Shown: positions 1 through 6,715 of the stretch, piece after piece | Position numbering within the stretch: the stretch's first letter is position 1 | Layout: each line of letters opens with the position of its first letter | Source: Pseudomonadota bacterium | GTDB taxonomy: Bacteria > Pseudomonadota > Gammaproteobacteria > Competibacterales > Competibacteraceae | Direction: 5' to 3' | Length of the DNA: 9,191 bases | Assembly: GCA_018262135.1 (NCBI GenBank) | Contig: JAGTSD010000084.1 | Coordinates: 1 to 9,191 of the forward strand | Made by a program: the position numbers and the translations under genes | The notes under the pieces: generated by a model | Told to the model about the DNA's origin: nothing | Database searches by the model: none | Seen by the model: the letters and a program-made list of their open reading frames with translations, nothing else

Positions 1-1886
1 TGAGAACCTTCCTGAAGGAAGCGCGCACCCTGGCTCAGATGAAGCATCCGCATTTGGTGCGGGTGCTGAACTACTTCGAGATGAACGGGACCGCCTATCT
101 GGTGATGGACTACCTGGAAGGCGTGGATCTGGCCACCGACCTGAAACGGCAACCGGACGGCCGGCTGCCGTGGCACGCGGCGGTCGAACTGGTGTTGCCG
201 GTGCTGGACGGGTTGCGCAAAGTGCACGACGCCGGGTTCATGCACCGGGACATCAAACCGGACAACCTGTATCGGACCGACGACGGGTTGATTCTGCTGG
301 ATTTCGGTGCGGCGCGGCAAGTGACCGGCAGTCACACCCGCAGCCTGCTGATCTTCACTAAAGGCTACGCGCCCTACGAACAATACCTGGCCGGCCAGCT
401 CAATCGGCAAGGGCCGTGGACCGATGTCTACGGCATGGCGGCGACGCTCTATTTCATGCTGACGGCGCAACGGCCGCCCCCCGCATTGGATCGCAAGCAG
501 AACGATCTGCTCCATCAACCGGATTTGCTCGAACCGGCCCGCCATTTCGTCCCGGATTTACCTTCGGCGCTCGATGTGGTGCTGGGCCAGGCGCTGGCGA
601 TAGAACCGGAACAGCGACTGCCATCCATCGGGGAGTTCAAACAGCGACTGGAAACCGTTTTGGCGGCGGAGGAGACCGCAGAACGTATACCGCTGGAACA
701 GCGACGGGAACCGGTTTTGGCGGACGAGGAGAAGACGATCCTCGTGCCGATCCAACCGAGCGTTGGCCGGGAACGACCGGGGCAGCGGTACCGCTACGGG
801 CGAGTGGCGGTGATCGCTGTGGCGTTGATCGGTTTGGTGTGGGGTGGAGCGTGGATCGGGTTGCGATCCCCGCCAAAGCAACCCGAATCCCTGGTTACGC
901 CGGCTGCGCCGCCACCGATAGTAGAGACGCCGCCGGTAGTGGAGACACCGCCGGTGACCGAGGCGCCACGGGTTGCGGAGACGCCCACGGAGGTGAAGAC
1001 GCCCCAGGTTCCGGAAACGCCAGCGGTGGTAGAGGCACCGCCGGTGGCGGTAACCGATCCCTCGTTCGAGCCGGTGATGGTGCCGATTCCCGGCGGCTGT
1101 TTCCAGATGGGCAGCCCGGCCTCCGAACCGGGCCGGAACGAAGACGAACGGCGCCATCCGATTTGTGTCGCCCCTTTCGAGATCGGCCAGCACGAAGTGA
1201 CGGTGGGGGAATTCAAACGATTTGCCAGCGCCACGGGCTACCGGACGGAGGGGGAACGCAATGTTGGAGAGCAGGGCTGTTACGCCTGGAGCGCCACCAA
1301 TGGCAAGTGGGGCTGGCGCGAGGGGGTGGACTGGCGCCAGCCGGGTTACGAGTCCAGCGATGCGCACCCGGTGGTCTGCGTGAGCTGGAACGATGCAATG
1401 GCCTATGCGGCCTGGCTCTCCCAGCAAACGGCGCGAAGCTACCGGCTCCCGACCGAAGCGGAGTGGGAATATGCGGCGCGGGCGGGGACGACGACCGCAC
1501 GGTACTGGGGGGATGACCCGGATCGAGCCTGCCGATACACGAATGTTGCCGATCAAACCCAAGGTCCGGGAGGCCATGCCTGGCCGGTGAAGCATCAGTG
1601 CACCGATCACTATTGGTATGCAGCCCCGGTCGGTTCCTTTCAGGCCAACGCCTGGAACCTGGCGGACCTGTTGGGGAACGTCTGGGAATGGACCTGTTCG
1701 GCTTACGACAGCCAGTACGGGGGGGCCGAGACCCGATGCGCGGAAAACAACACCACGAATTCCATCGCGGTGCGGGGGGGATCCTGGTTCTACCGACCGG
1801 CGTGGGTGCGCACCGCCAACCGGGACACGAACGCCCCGTCGAGGCGCCACCTCGACGGGGGCTTCCGCCTGGCCAGATCGTTGTAA
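1..1886 (+). CDS. Transmembrane Ser/Thr protein kinase with C-terminal FGE-sulfatase-like (C-type lectin fold) domain, 5' partial
   Basis: The reading frame is open from base 3, so the true start and the glycine loop and VAIK lysine lie outside the window; the ATG at 39 is internal. Visible kinase features are the alpha-C glutamate region KEARTLAQMKHP, the catalytic loop HRDIKPDN (243-266), DFG (300-308) and the APYEQY activation-segment end. After the kinase come one hydrophobic helix at about 804-866, a Pro/Thr/Val-rich stalk (about 894-1055) and an FGE-sulfatase domain (about 1065-1880) with the family blocks PGGCFQMGS, RLPTEAEWEYAARAG, LLGNVWEWT and RGGSW. Kinase inside, stalk and FGE-fold outside is the expected topology. 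The two cysteines that make formylglycine-generating enzymes catalytic normally follow RGGS; here that stretch reads WFYRPAW, so the domain is probably a binding or sensor module, not a sulfatase activator. The last ~38 codons resemble a DGR variable region. The kinase, TM and FGE-fold assignments are firm; ligand and substrate are unknown. Confidence 0.93.
   Translation, partial: RTFLKEARTLAQMKHPHLVRVLNYFEMNGTAYLVMDYLEGVDLATDLKRQPDGRLPWHAAVELVLPVLDGLRKVHDAGFMHRDIKPDNLYRTDDGLILLDFGAARQVTGSHTRSLLIFTKGYAPYEQYLAGQLNRQGPWTDVYGMAATLYFMLTAQRPPPALDRKQNDLLHQPDLLEPARHFVPDLPSALDVVLGQALAIEPEQRLPSIGEFKQRLETVLAAEETAERIPLEQRREPVLADEEKTILVPIQPSVGRERPGQRYRYGRVAVIAVALIGLVWGGAWIGLRSPPKQPESLVTPAAPPPIVETPPVVETPPVTEAPRVAETPTEVKTPQVPETPAVVEAPPVAVTDPSFEPVMVPIPGGCFQMGSPASEPGRNEDERRHPICVAPFEIGQHEVTVGEFKRFASATGYRTEGERNVGEQGCYAWSATNGKWGWREGVDWRQPGYESSDAHPVVCVSWNDAMAYAAWLSQQTARSYRLPTEAEWEYAARAGTTTARYWGDDPDRACRYTNVADQTQGPGGHAWPVKHQCTDHYWYAAPVGSFQANAWNLADLLGNVWEWTCSAYDSQYGGAETRCAENNTTNSIAVRGGSWFYRPAWVRTANRDTNAPSRRHLDGGFRLARSL
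894..1055 (+). repeat. Proline/threonine/valine-rich low-complexity repeat encoding the extracellular stalk
   Basis: Degenerate repeats of about 5-6 codons encode units such as VETPPV, TEAPRV, AETPTEV and PETPAVV. At DNA level the units share a core like ccgccggtagtggagac. The repeat sits directly between the transmembrane helix and the FGE-like domain, so it most likely forms an extended spacer that lifts the domain off the membrane or through the periplasm. Such tracts vary in length between strains by replication slippage. Confidence 0.75.
1770..1883 (+). other. Candidate DGR-type variable region at the 3' end of the kinase-FGE gene
   Basis: This stretch encodes the C-terminal ligand-facing part of the FGE/C-type lectin fold. 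It keeps the frame typical of DGR target proteins: VRGGSW, VRTANR, a proline, then GFRLARSL at the very end of the protein. Between these anchors lie NNC codons that differ from AAC only at positions 1 and 2: ttc (1788), tac (1791), gac (1824), gcc (1833), cac (1848), ctc (1851), gac (1854), plus unchanged aac (1818, 1830). Adenine-specific mutagenesis of AAC codons in a template repeat is the known DGR signature. Against a firm call: no template repeat and no reverse transcriptase lie in the window, non-DGR FGE-fold proteins share the same anchors, and some codons in the variable slots (cga, tcg, agg, ggg) need a template codon other than AAC. Confidence 0.45.
1834..1860 (+). repeat. Perfect 11-bp inverted repeat within the 3' end of the coding sequence
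   Basis: CCCCGTCGAGG (1834-1844) is the exact reverse complement of CCTCGACGGGG (1850-1860), separated by the 5-base loop CGCCA. The hairpin is inside the codons for APSRRHLDG, 24 bases before the stop codon. It has no following T-run, so it is not a standard intrinsic terminator. It lies inside the candidate variable region. Confidence 0.85.
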
Positions 1887-1912
1887 GCCGGAGACTGTTT
1901 GGTGGCCGGCTT
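1885..1912 (+). repeat. 7-bp inverted repeat starting at the stop codon (possible DGR cruciform or weak transcription signal)
   Basis: AAGCCGG (1885-1891, overlapping the TAA stop) pairs with CCGGCTT (1906-1912) around a 14-base loop. In characterised DGRs a GC-rich hairpin or cruciform just downstream of the variable region promotes retrohoming, and the position here fits that. A factor-dependent termination site or chance are alternatives; no T-run follows. Confidence 0.5.
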
Positions 1913-2016
1913 CCTGCGTGCCGAGCGGTTTTACACCCGCGAACAGGCCGCCGCCTGCGTCCGGCATTGAACGGCAAGCGACTGGCGAGATTCTGATTGC
2001 GGAAGGAGAAGCCCCG

Positions 2017-2265
2017 ATGCCAAACCCCAATCCCCCCTATTTCACGCATTTTTCGGGCCGCCATCTTTTCTCTTTCCGATCGGTGAATGTCTATTTCCGG
2101 CTCACGGATTATCTGGTCCAAATCACCTCGAACGCCAGGCGTGGAAACGCTCGACCCATGCCAGCAGCTTTTCCGGCGCATGCGCCTTCTTCCAGACCCC
2201 GGCAGCGTATTTATTCGCTTCGGCCAGAGTTGGGTAGATGTGGATCGTGCCCAATATCTTGTTGA
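2017..2265 (+). CDS. Possible small ORF in the convergent intergenic region (82 aa), doubtful
   Basis: An ATG at 2017 is preceded by a good Shine-Dalgarno-like GGAAGGAG (2001-2008) at suitable spacing. The predicted protein begins MPNPNPPYFTHFSGRHLFSF and matches no family I recognise. Its last 143 bases run antisense through the 3' end of the oppositely oriented oxidoreductase gene, where the translated sequence looks like a shadow frame (R/P/S-rich). The first ~36 codons occupy otherwise empty DNA. It could be the remnant of a small gene that has lost its proper end. Apart from this ORF and the hairpin at the stop codon, I see no gene or convincing terminator in the 236 bases between 1886 and 2123. 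Confidence 0.15.
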   Translation: MPNPNPPYFTHFSGRHLFSFRSVNVYFRLTDYLVQITSNARRGNARPMPAAFPAHAPSSRPRQRIYSLRPELGRCGSCPISC

Positions 2266-4270
2266 GCCCAATGCCGTGGCGCATGGCCAGGACGTACTCG
2301 GCCAGCAGGTCACCGGCGTGTTCGCCCACGATGGTCGCGCCGAGAATCCGGTCCTTGCCGGGCACGGTCAGCACCTTGACGAAGCCGTGCGCTTCCCCGT
2401 CGGCGATGGCGCGGTCCAGATCGTCGAGGCCGTACACCGTCACCTCGTGCGGGATGCCCCTGTCCTGTGCTTCCTGCTCGTTTAACCCCACTCGCGCCAC
2501 TTCCGGATCGACGAAGGTGGACCAGGGAATGACCGAATAATCGGCCTTGAACATCTTGAACGGAGCAAATAGCGCGTTGACCGACGCATACCACGCCTGA
2601 TGAGCGGCGGTGTGGGTGAACTGGAACGGCCCGGCCACATCACCGGCGGCGTAGATGTTGGGATAAAGCGTTTGCAGGTACTCGTTGGTTTCCACGGTAC
2701 GGGTGGGAGTCGTGGGGATACCCAGTTCTTCCAACCCGTAGCCGGCAGTGTTCGCCACTCGCCCGACCGCGACCAGCACCGCATCGAAGGGAATCCGCAC
2801 GTCCGAACCGTCGTGTTCGGCGATCAAGACCTTTTCGCCGTTCTCCACCGTAAACCGCTTCGCCTTGTGGTTGACCAACACCGCGATGCCTTCGGCGCGA
2901 AACCGCTGCGTCACCAATTCCGAAACCTCCGGGTCTTCGCGGATCAGGATGCGCGGCGCCATTTCCACCTGGGTCACTTGCGCGCCAAGCCGGGCGAAGG
3001 TCTGGGTCAATTCCGAGCCGATGGGGCCGCCGCCCAGCACCACCAGCCGCCTGGGCATTGCACGGAGATTCCAAACGGTGTCCGAGGTCAGATAGCCGAC
3101 CTCCTCCATCCCTGGAATCGGCGGCACGAACGGCCGGGCGCCGGCGGCGATGACGATGGCGCGGGTGGTCAGGGTTCGCGTGCCTTCGACGGTGCTCACA
3201 TCAACCGTCCAGGGGGAAGTGATCTTGGCCGCACCTTCGATCACCTCCACGCCGAGTCCGGTATAGCGCTCCACCGAATCGTGGGGCGCGACTTCACGGA
3301 TTACCCGTTGCACCCGCTCCATGACCTCGGCAAATTCGAACTCGGCTCTCGCCTCGCGGATGCCAAATTCCCGGGACCGTTGCATATGAGAGAGCAGCCT
3401 GGCAGAACGAATCAGCGCTTTGGACGGCACGCAGCCGGTGTTCAGGCAATCGCCGCCCATCCGATGCTTTTCGATCAGCGTCACTTTGGCCTTGACCGCC
3501 GCCGCGATGTAGGCGGTCACCAGCCCCGCCGAACCGGCGCCGATTACCACCAGGTTGCGGTCGAACCGTTTCGGCTTTGGCCACTTTGCATACACCCGCC
3601 GCGCTTTCGCCACCGACACGATTTTTTTGGCGATCCAGGGAAACACGCCCAGCAGAGCGAAGGAAGCGAGCAGTTCGGGTGACAAAATGCCCTGGAGCGA
3701 AGCGATCCCGGCAATCTGGGTGCCGGCGTTCACGTAGACCAGGGTCCCGGCCAACATGCCCACCTGGCTGACCCAGTAAAAGGTCCAGGTCCGGATCGAG
3801 GTTAGGCCCATCACCAGATTGATGATGAAGAAGGGGAAAATCGGAATCAGCCGCAGGGTGAACAGGTAGAAACCGCCCTCCTTTTCCATCCCGGCGTTGA
3901 TCGCTTTCAGTTTCTCCCTGAATTTTCCCTGCACCCAGTCACGCAGCACGAAGCGGGCGGCGAGAAAAGCCACGGTGGCGCCGAGGGTCGAGGCGAAGGA
4001 CACGATCACCGTGCCCCAGAGCAGGCCGAAAATCGCACCCGCGACCAGGGTCAGGAGCGCTGCGCCCGGCAGGGACAACCCGGTGACCGCGACGTAGATC
4101 GCGAAGAACAGGCCCGCCGTCAGCACGGGATGCGCCGCCCGCCAGGCTTCGATGGCGGCTTGCTGGGACTTGAAATAGTCCAGGCTGAAAAACCGCCCCA
4201 GGTCGAAAACAAAGAACGCGCCTACCAACAGGCCGAGCGCGAGAAGAAGCAGGAGTTTGCGCGGGTTCAT
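2123..4270 (-). CDS. TVP38/TMEM64 (VTT) membrane domain fused to a mercuric-reductase-like FAD disulfide oxidoreductase
   Basis: The protein is 715 aa from the ATG at 4270. Residues 1 to about 225 form a VTT/DedA-like membrane domain: an N-terminal hydrophobic helix, then the conserved stretch with FTLRLIPIFPFFIINLVMG. From about 240 comes a class I pyridine nucleotide-disulfide oxidoreductase: FAD site VIGAGSAG (about 241-248), redox pair Cys275-LNTG-Cys280, NAD(P) site LGGGPIG (about 411-417), second FAD motif AAGDVAG (about 540), and a C-terminal dimerisation domain with HIYPTLAE (about 676-683) supplying the His/Glu pair. The protein ends soon after this without the C-terminal Cys-Cys of MerA and has no N-terminal HMA domain, so it is not a standard mercuric reductase. 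It starts 32 bases after the glycosyltransferase stop; AGAGG about 15 bases before the ATG is a weak RBS. The frame stays open further upstream, but that part is the wrong frame of the neighbouring gene. The substrate is unknown; a membrane-tethered thiol, disulfide or metalloid redox role is inferred. Confidence 0.9.
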   Translation of the reverse strand: MNPRKLLLLLALGLLVGAFFVFDLGRFFSLDYFKSQQAAIEAWRAAHPVLTAGLFFAIYVAVTGLSLPGAALLTLVAGAIFGLLWGTVIVSFASTLGATVAFLAARFVLRDWVQGKFREKLKAINAGMEKEGGFYLFTLRLIPIFPFFIINLVMGLTSIRTWTFYWVSQVGMLAGTLVYVNAGTQIAGIASLQGILSPELLASFALLGVFPWIAKKIVSVAKARRVYAKWPKPKRFDRNLVVIGAGSAGLVTAYIAAAVKAKVTLIEKHRMGGDCLNTGCVPSKALIRSARLLSHMQRSREFGIREARAEFEFAEVMERVQRVIREVAPHDSVERYTGLGVEVIEGAAKITSPWTVDVSTVEGTRTLTTRAIVIAAGARPFVPPIPGMEEVGYLTSDTVWNLRAMPRRLVVLGGGPIGSELTQTFARLGAQVTQVEMAPRILIREDPEVSELVTQRFRAEGIAVLVNHKAKRFTVENGEKVLIAEHDGSDVRIPFDAVLVAVGRVANTAGYGLEELGIPTTPTRTVETNEYLQTLYPNIYAAGDVAGPFQFTHTAAHQAWYASVNALFAPFKMFKADYSVIPWSTFVDPEVARVGLNEQEAQDRGIPHEVTVYGLDDLDRAIADGEAHGFVKVLTVPGKDRILGATIVGEHAGDLLAEYVLAMRHGIGLNKILGTIHIYPTLAEANKYAAGVWKKAHAPEKLLAWVERFHAWRSR

Positions 4271-4302
4271 GGGATCAGGTTTCAACCTCTGGATGTCGGG
4301 AA

Positions 4303-4941
4303 TCAGGTTTGAGCGGCCGGCGAACTTGACTGCCGCAGTCGCCGCAGGTCCGCCGGCGTGTCCACGTCCCAGCCGGGCGGCAGCTCGGCCCAGTTCATTC
4401 CAGCCCGCCGCAATCGTCGGCGGGTCGCCGCCAGCACCGTCGGCGTGCTCCAGGCGATGTCCCGGAACAGCGCCGGACAGGGCCGATTCAGGCCAACCAG
4501 CACGTAACCGCCATCCGCCGCCGGTCCCAGCACCGCTTCGTGACCAGCGGCCAACAGGCCGAACGCGGTTCGCAGTTCTGTTTCTCCCAGCGACGCACAA
4601 TCGCCGCCGATCAGCACCGCCGGATGGCCGGCGGCCAGGGTCTGGTTCAGGGCGCGGTTCATGCGCCGACCCAGATCGCCCGCGCATTGTCGGCGCAACG
4701 TCACACCGTACTCCTGCCGGCAGGCAGCGAAGAAACCATGCCGGGCATCCGGCGCGCACCACAGTTCGATCGGGCACAGCCGGGCGTTGTAGGCGATACG
4801 CACGGTCCGGCGCAGCAGCTTTTGATACAGCGCCGCCGCGCCGCGCGTTCCGAGCTGTCCCGCCAGCCGGGTCTTAACCCGACCGGGAACCGGAGCCTTG
4901 GCAAAGATCAGCAGCCGGGCGTCGGGAAAACTCAGGCTCAT
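4303..4941 (-). CDS. TIGR04282-type arsenosugar-associated glycosyltransferase (DUF2064, GT-A fold)
   Basis: This 212-aa soluble protein belongs to the family formerly called 'transferase 1, rSAM/selenodomain-associated'. Recognisable blocks are LLIFAKAPVPGRVKTRL (residues 10-26, the nucleotide-binding start), IGGDCASL (111-118, with the metal/nucleotide Asp114), GPAADGGYVLVGL (139-151), and WSTPTV followed by WDVDTPADL near the C terminus. The ATG at 4941 overlaps the TGA of the preceding gene (ATGA, 4938-4941), so it is likely translated by coupling; no strong RBS is visible. The frame extends upstream but only as a shadow of the preceding glycosyltransferase. By family and neighbourhood it should transfer or activate a sugar or nucleotidyl group in arsenosugar-type metabolism; the exact reaction cannot be read from the sequence. 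Confidence 0.9.
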   Translation of the reverse strand: MSLSFPDARLLIFAKAPVPGRVKTRLAGQLGTRGAAALYQKLLRRTVRIAYNARLCPIELWCAPDARHGFFAACRQEYGVTLRRQCAGDLGRRMNRALNQTLAAGHPAVLIGGDCASLGETELRTAFGLLAAGHEAVLGPAADGGYVLVGLNRPCPALFRDIAWSTPTVLAATRRRLRRAGMNWAELPPGWDVDTPADLRRLRQSSSPAAQT

Positions 4942-5630
4942 GGGCGGTAGTACATCCGCGCCAGCCGGTCGGGATCGGCGCCGAAAAAGTACGCCAGCCG
5001 CAGCCGCCACATCAGCAGAATCGTGCGCAGAATACCGTTGGATTCCCAGCGCCGGCTGGACGTCGTCAGCCGCTGGCGCAGGCAGACCGGCCGACTGTGG
5101 CGCTTCAGCAAGCGGCTGAGGGCGATGTCCTCCATCAGCGCGAGGGCGGGATAGCCACCCACCCGCTCGAAGACTTCCCGGCGCACGAAGATGCCCTGAT
5201 CGCCGGTGGCGATGCCGGTGAGTCGGGAACGCAAGTTCATCAGGGTTTCCACCACCCGCAGCAGCGGATGATGGCCGGACAGCCGCACGTCGAATCGGCC
5301 CCAATGGCGGCCCGGTTGGGTCAGGGCCGCACGGATCAGGATAGCCGCGTCCGGGGGTGGCAGGCTGTCGGCGTGCAGGAACCAGAGGATGGCGCCGCTG
5401 GCCTGCCCCGCGCCGGCGTTCATCTGCGCCGCCCGCCCGCGCGAGCCGCCGATGACCCGATCCGCCAGCGGTTCGGCCAGCGCCAGGGTGCGGTCGCGGC
5501 TGCCGCCATCCACCACGATCAGCTCGCTCTCCGGTCCGCGCAGCGGTTGCAGGACGTTCAAACAGGCGACGATTCGTGTCTCCTCGTTCAGGACCGGCAG
5601 GATGATGGAAATGAACGTTACCGCCCTCAC
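4938..5630 (-). CDS. TIGR04283-type arsenosugar-associated glycosyltransferase (GT2 family)
   Basis: This 230-aa protein has a GT-A fold: ISIILPVLNEE (7-17), ELIVVDGGSRDRT (36-48), SRGRAAQMNAGA (63-74) and LWFLHADS (82-89), where HAD stands at the usual DxD metal site. Later blocks are GRFDVRLSG, ATGDQGIFVRREVF, and GGYPALALMEDIAL with the catalytic-type ED. A moderately hydrophobic C-terminal stretch (ILRTILLMWRLRLAYFFG) suggests membrane contact. The GTG start at 5630 is preferred because it overlaps the ArsS stop as GTGA (5627-5630) and places the conserved ILPVLNEE at the normal distance from the N terminus; the longer open frame upstream is arsS antiphase. Formerly named 'transferase 2, rSAM/selenodomain-associated', it co-occurs with ArsS in many genomes. 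Donor and acceptor are not determinable here. Confidence 0.92.
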   Translation of the reverse strand: MRAVTFISIILPVLNEETRIVACLNVLQPLRGPESELIVVDGGSRDRTLALAEPLADRVIGGSRGRAAQMNAGAGQASGAILWFLHADSLPPPDAAILIRAALTQPGRHWGRFDVRLSGHHPLLRVVETLMNLRSRLTGIATGDQGIFVRREVFERVGGYPALALMEDIALSRLLKRHSRPVCLRQRLTTSSRRWESNGILRTILLMWRLRLAYFFGADPDRLARMYYRP

Positions 5631-6622
5631 GCCGCCGCCTTGGCGTGGGGTGCGGCGGCGGCGTCGAGCGCCCCGCCGCAACTGCTGCCCTGGCCAGCGG
5701 TGCAGCCGTAACAGTGATCGGCGACCCGGATGGGGGCGCCGGTCAGTTCCCGGTCCAGCAGTTCGGTCAGATGGATGCGGCCCGGTCCGCTGGCGCCCAG
5801 CGGCAGTTTCAGCATCTGGTTGAAATCGCAGTCGTAGACGTAGCCCTGCCAGTCCACGGAGATGAGATTCCGGCACATCACCGCCGCCAGGTTCTCGTCC
5901 CGGTGTGCGGCTTTGAGCAGGTTCATGTACGGCTGGAATTGCCCCTTGGACAGCAGTTGGCTGCCGAACCGCTGGATCGGCATGTTGGCCAGAGCCAGCA
6001 GATGATTGAACGTGATCCCGTAGCGGATCGCCAATTCGTGTTTATACGCAGCTTCCAGATTAGCCTGATCGGGCGGTAACACCGGGCCGAGCGGGTTGTA
6101 GACCAGGTTTAGCGTCAGGCTGCTGTCGGGTTGGCCATAACCCAGGGCGTTGAGTTGCCGCAGACCGGCCAGACTGGATTCAAACACGCCCTTGCCGCGC
6201 TGCTGGTCCACGTTCTCTTCCAGGTAGCAGGGCAGGGACGCGGTGATTTCGACCGCCTGATCGGCCAGAAACGCCGCCAGGTCTTCCTGGCCCGGTTCGT
6301 TGAGGATCGTCAGGTTGCAGCGGTCCATGACCCGGACGCCCTGCGCGCGAGCGCGGCTGACCAGCTCGCGAAAATGCGGATTCAACTCCGGCGCGCCCCC
6401 GGTCAGGTCCAGAGTCGCAATCCTCCGCGCCGCCAGGTAGCGCAGCAGCAGTTCCATCGTCTCCCGGTCCATGGCTTCGGTGCGCTGGGGACTGGCCGCC
6501 ACATGGCAATGGGTGCAGGACTGGTTGCAGCGGTAGCCCAGGTTGGCTTGCAAGGTATCGGTGCGGTCGCGATAAACCGCCGGAAAGTCAGTCTTCAACA
6601 GCAGGGGAAAGGTGTCGCGCAT
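5627..6622 (-). CDS. arsS: Arsenosugar biosynthesis radical SAM protein ArsS
   Basis: This 331-aa radical SAM enzyme has the 4Fe-4S/SAM motif C32-NQS-C36-TH-C39, preceded by LQANLGYR, then LDLTGGAPELNPHF (the GGxP-like SAM-contact strand). The family-specific C-terminal cysteine region is HCYGCTAGQGSSCGGAL (Cys304, Cys307, Cys315), with more cysteines in MCRN and YDCDFNQM, as expected for auxiliary cluster or substrate binding. Known members attach the 5'-deoxyadenosyl group to dimethylated arsenic, giving the nucleoside precursor of arsenosugars; the family was earlier annotated as a selenium-linked 'radical SAM/Cys-rich' protein. The ATG at 6622 has a weak AAGAGAA Shine-Dalgarno. A 93-bp gap (6623-6715) separates it from the upstream permease, the largest break in the run, so an internal promoter is possible although I see no clear -35/-10 pair. 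It is coupled to the downstream glycosyltransferase by GTGA. Confidence 0.94.
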   Translation of the reverse strand: MRDTFPLLLKTDFPAVYRDRTDTLQANLGYRCNQSCTHCHVAASPQRTEAMDRETMELLLRYLAARRIATLDLTGGAPELNPHFRELVSRARAQGVRVMDRCNLTILNEPGQEDLAAFLADQAVEITASLPCYLEENVDQQRGKGVFESSLAGLRQLNALGYGQPDSSLTLNLVYNPLGPVLPPDQANLEAAYKHELAIRYGITFNHLLALANMPIQRFGSQLLSKGQFQPYMNLLKAAHRDENLAAVMCRNLISVDWQGYVYDCDFNQMLKLPLGASGPGRIHLTELLDRELTGAPIRVADHCYGCTAGQGSSCGGALDAAAAPHAKAAA

Positions 6623-6715
6623 ACCGGTTCTCTTGCGAAGGTTTGAGAAATGTTTCGAGTTTAGTCGCGGGAAGGTGGCAAATCCTTACCGTCCGGCGAG
6701 CGGATCAGCGCCAGA

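Noticed and set aside
558..2030. Long minus-strand open frame (490 codons) opposite the kinase-FGE gene, and another at 1213-2313
   Set aside because: The translations are rich in Arg, His, Pro and Ser with no recognisable domain, which is typical of antisense frames in GC-rich DNA. The plus-strand frame has full kinase and FGE motifs.
2600..3682. Plus-strand open frame of 360 codons opposite the oxidoreductase
   Set aside because: Shadow of the minus-strand FAD enzyme, whose motifs are all intact; the plus-strand translation has no domain signature.
2123..4270. Annotation as mercuric reductase merA
   Set aside because: The redox CxxxxC pair is present, but the C-terminal Cys-Cys needed to bind Hg(II) and the HMA domain are absent, and no mer genes are adjacent.
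4274..4310. Direct repeat ATCAGGTTT (4274-4282 and 4302-4310) between two genes
   Set aside because: Only 9 bases, two copies, no further structure; may be chance.
4271..4777. N-terminal extension of the oxidoreductase by about 169 residues
   Set aside because: The extension is the wrong frame of the glycosyltransferase gene. The ATG at 4270 gives the typical TVP38 N terminus with a hydrophobic helix.
6623..6715. Promoter, ArsR operator or riboswitch in the gap before arsS
   Set aside because: A TTGCCA hexamer is present on the minus strand, but no -10 element at proper spacing and no ArsR-like palindrome is visible; only 4-bp inverted repeats occur.
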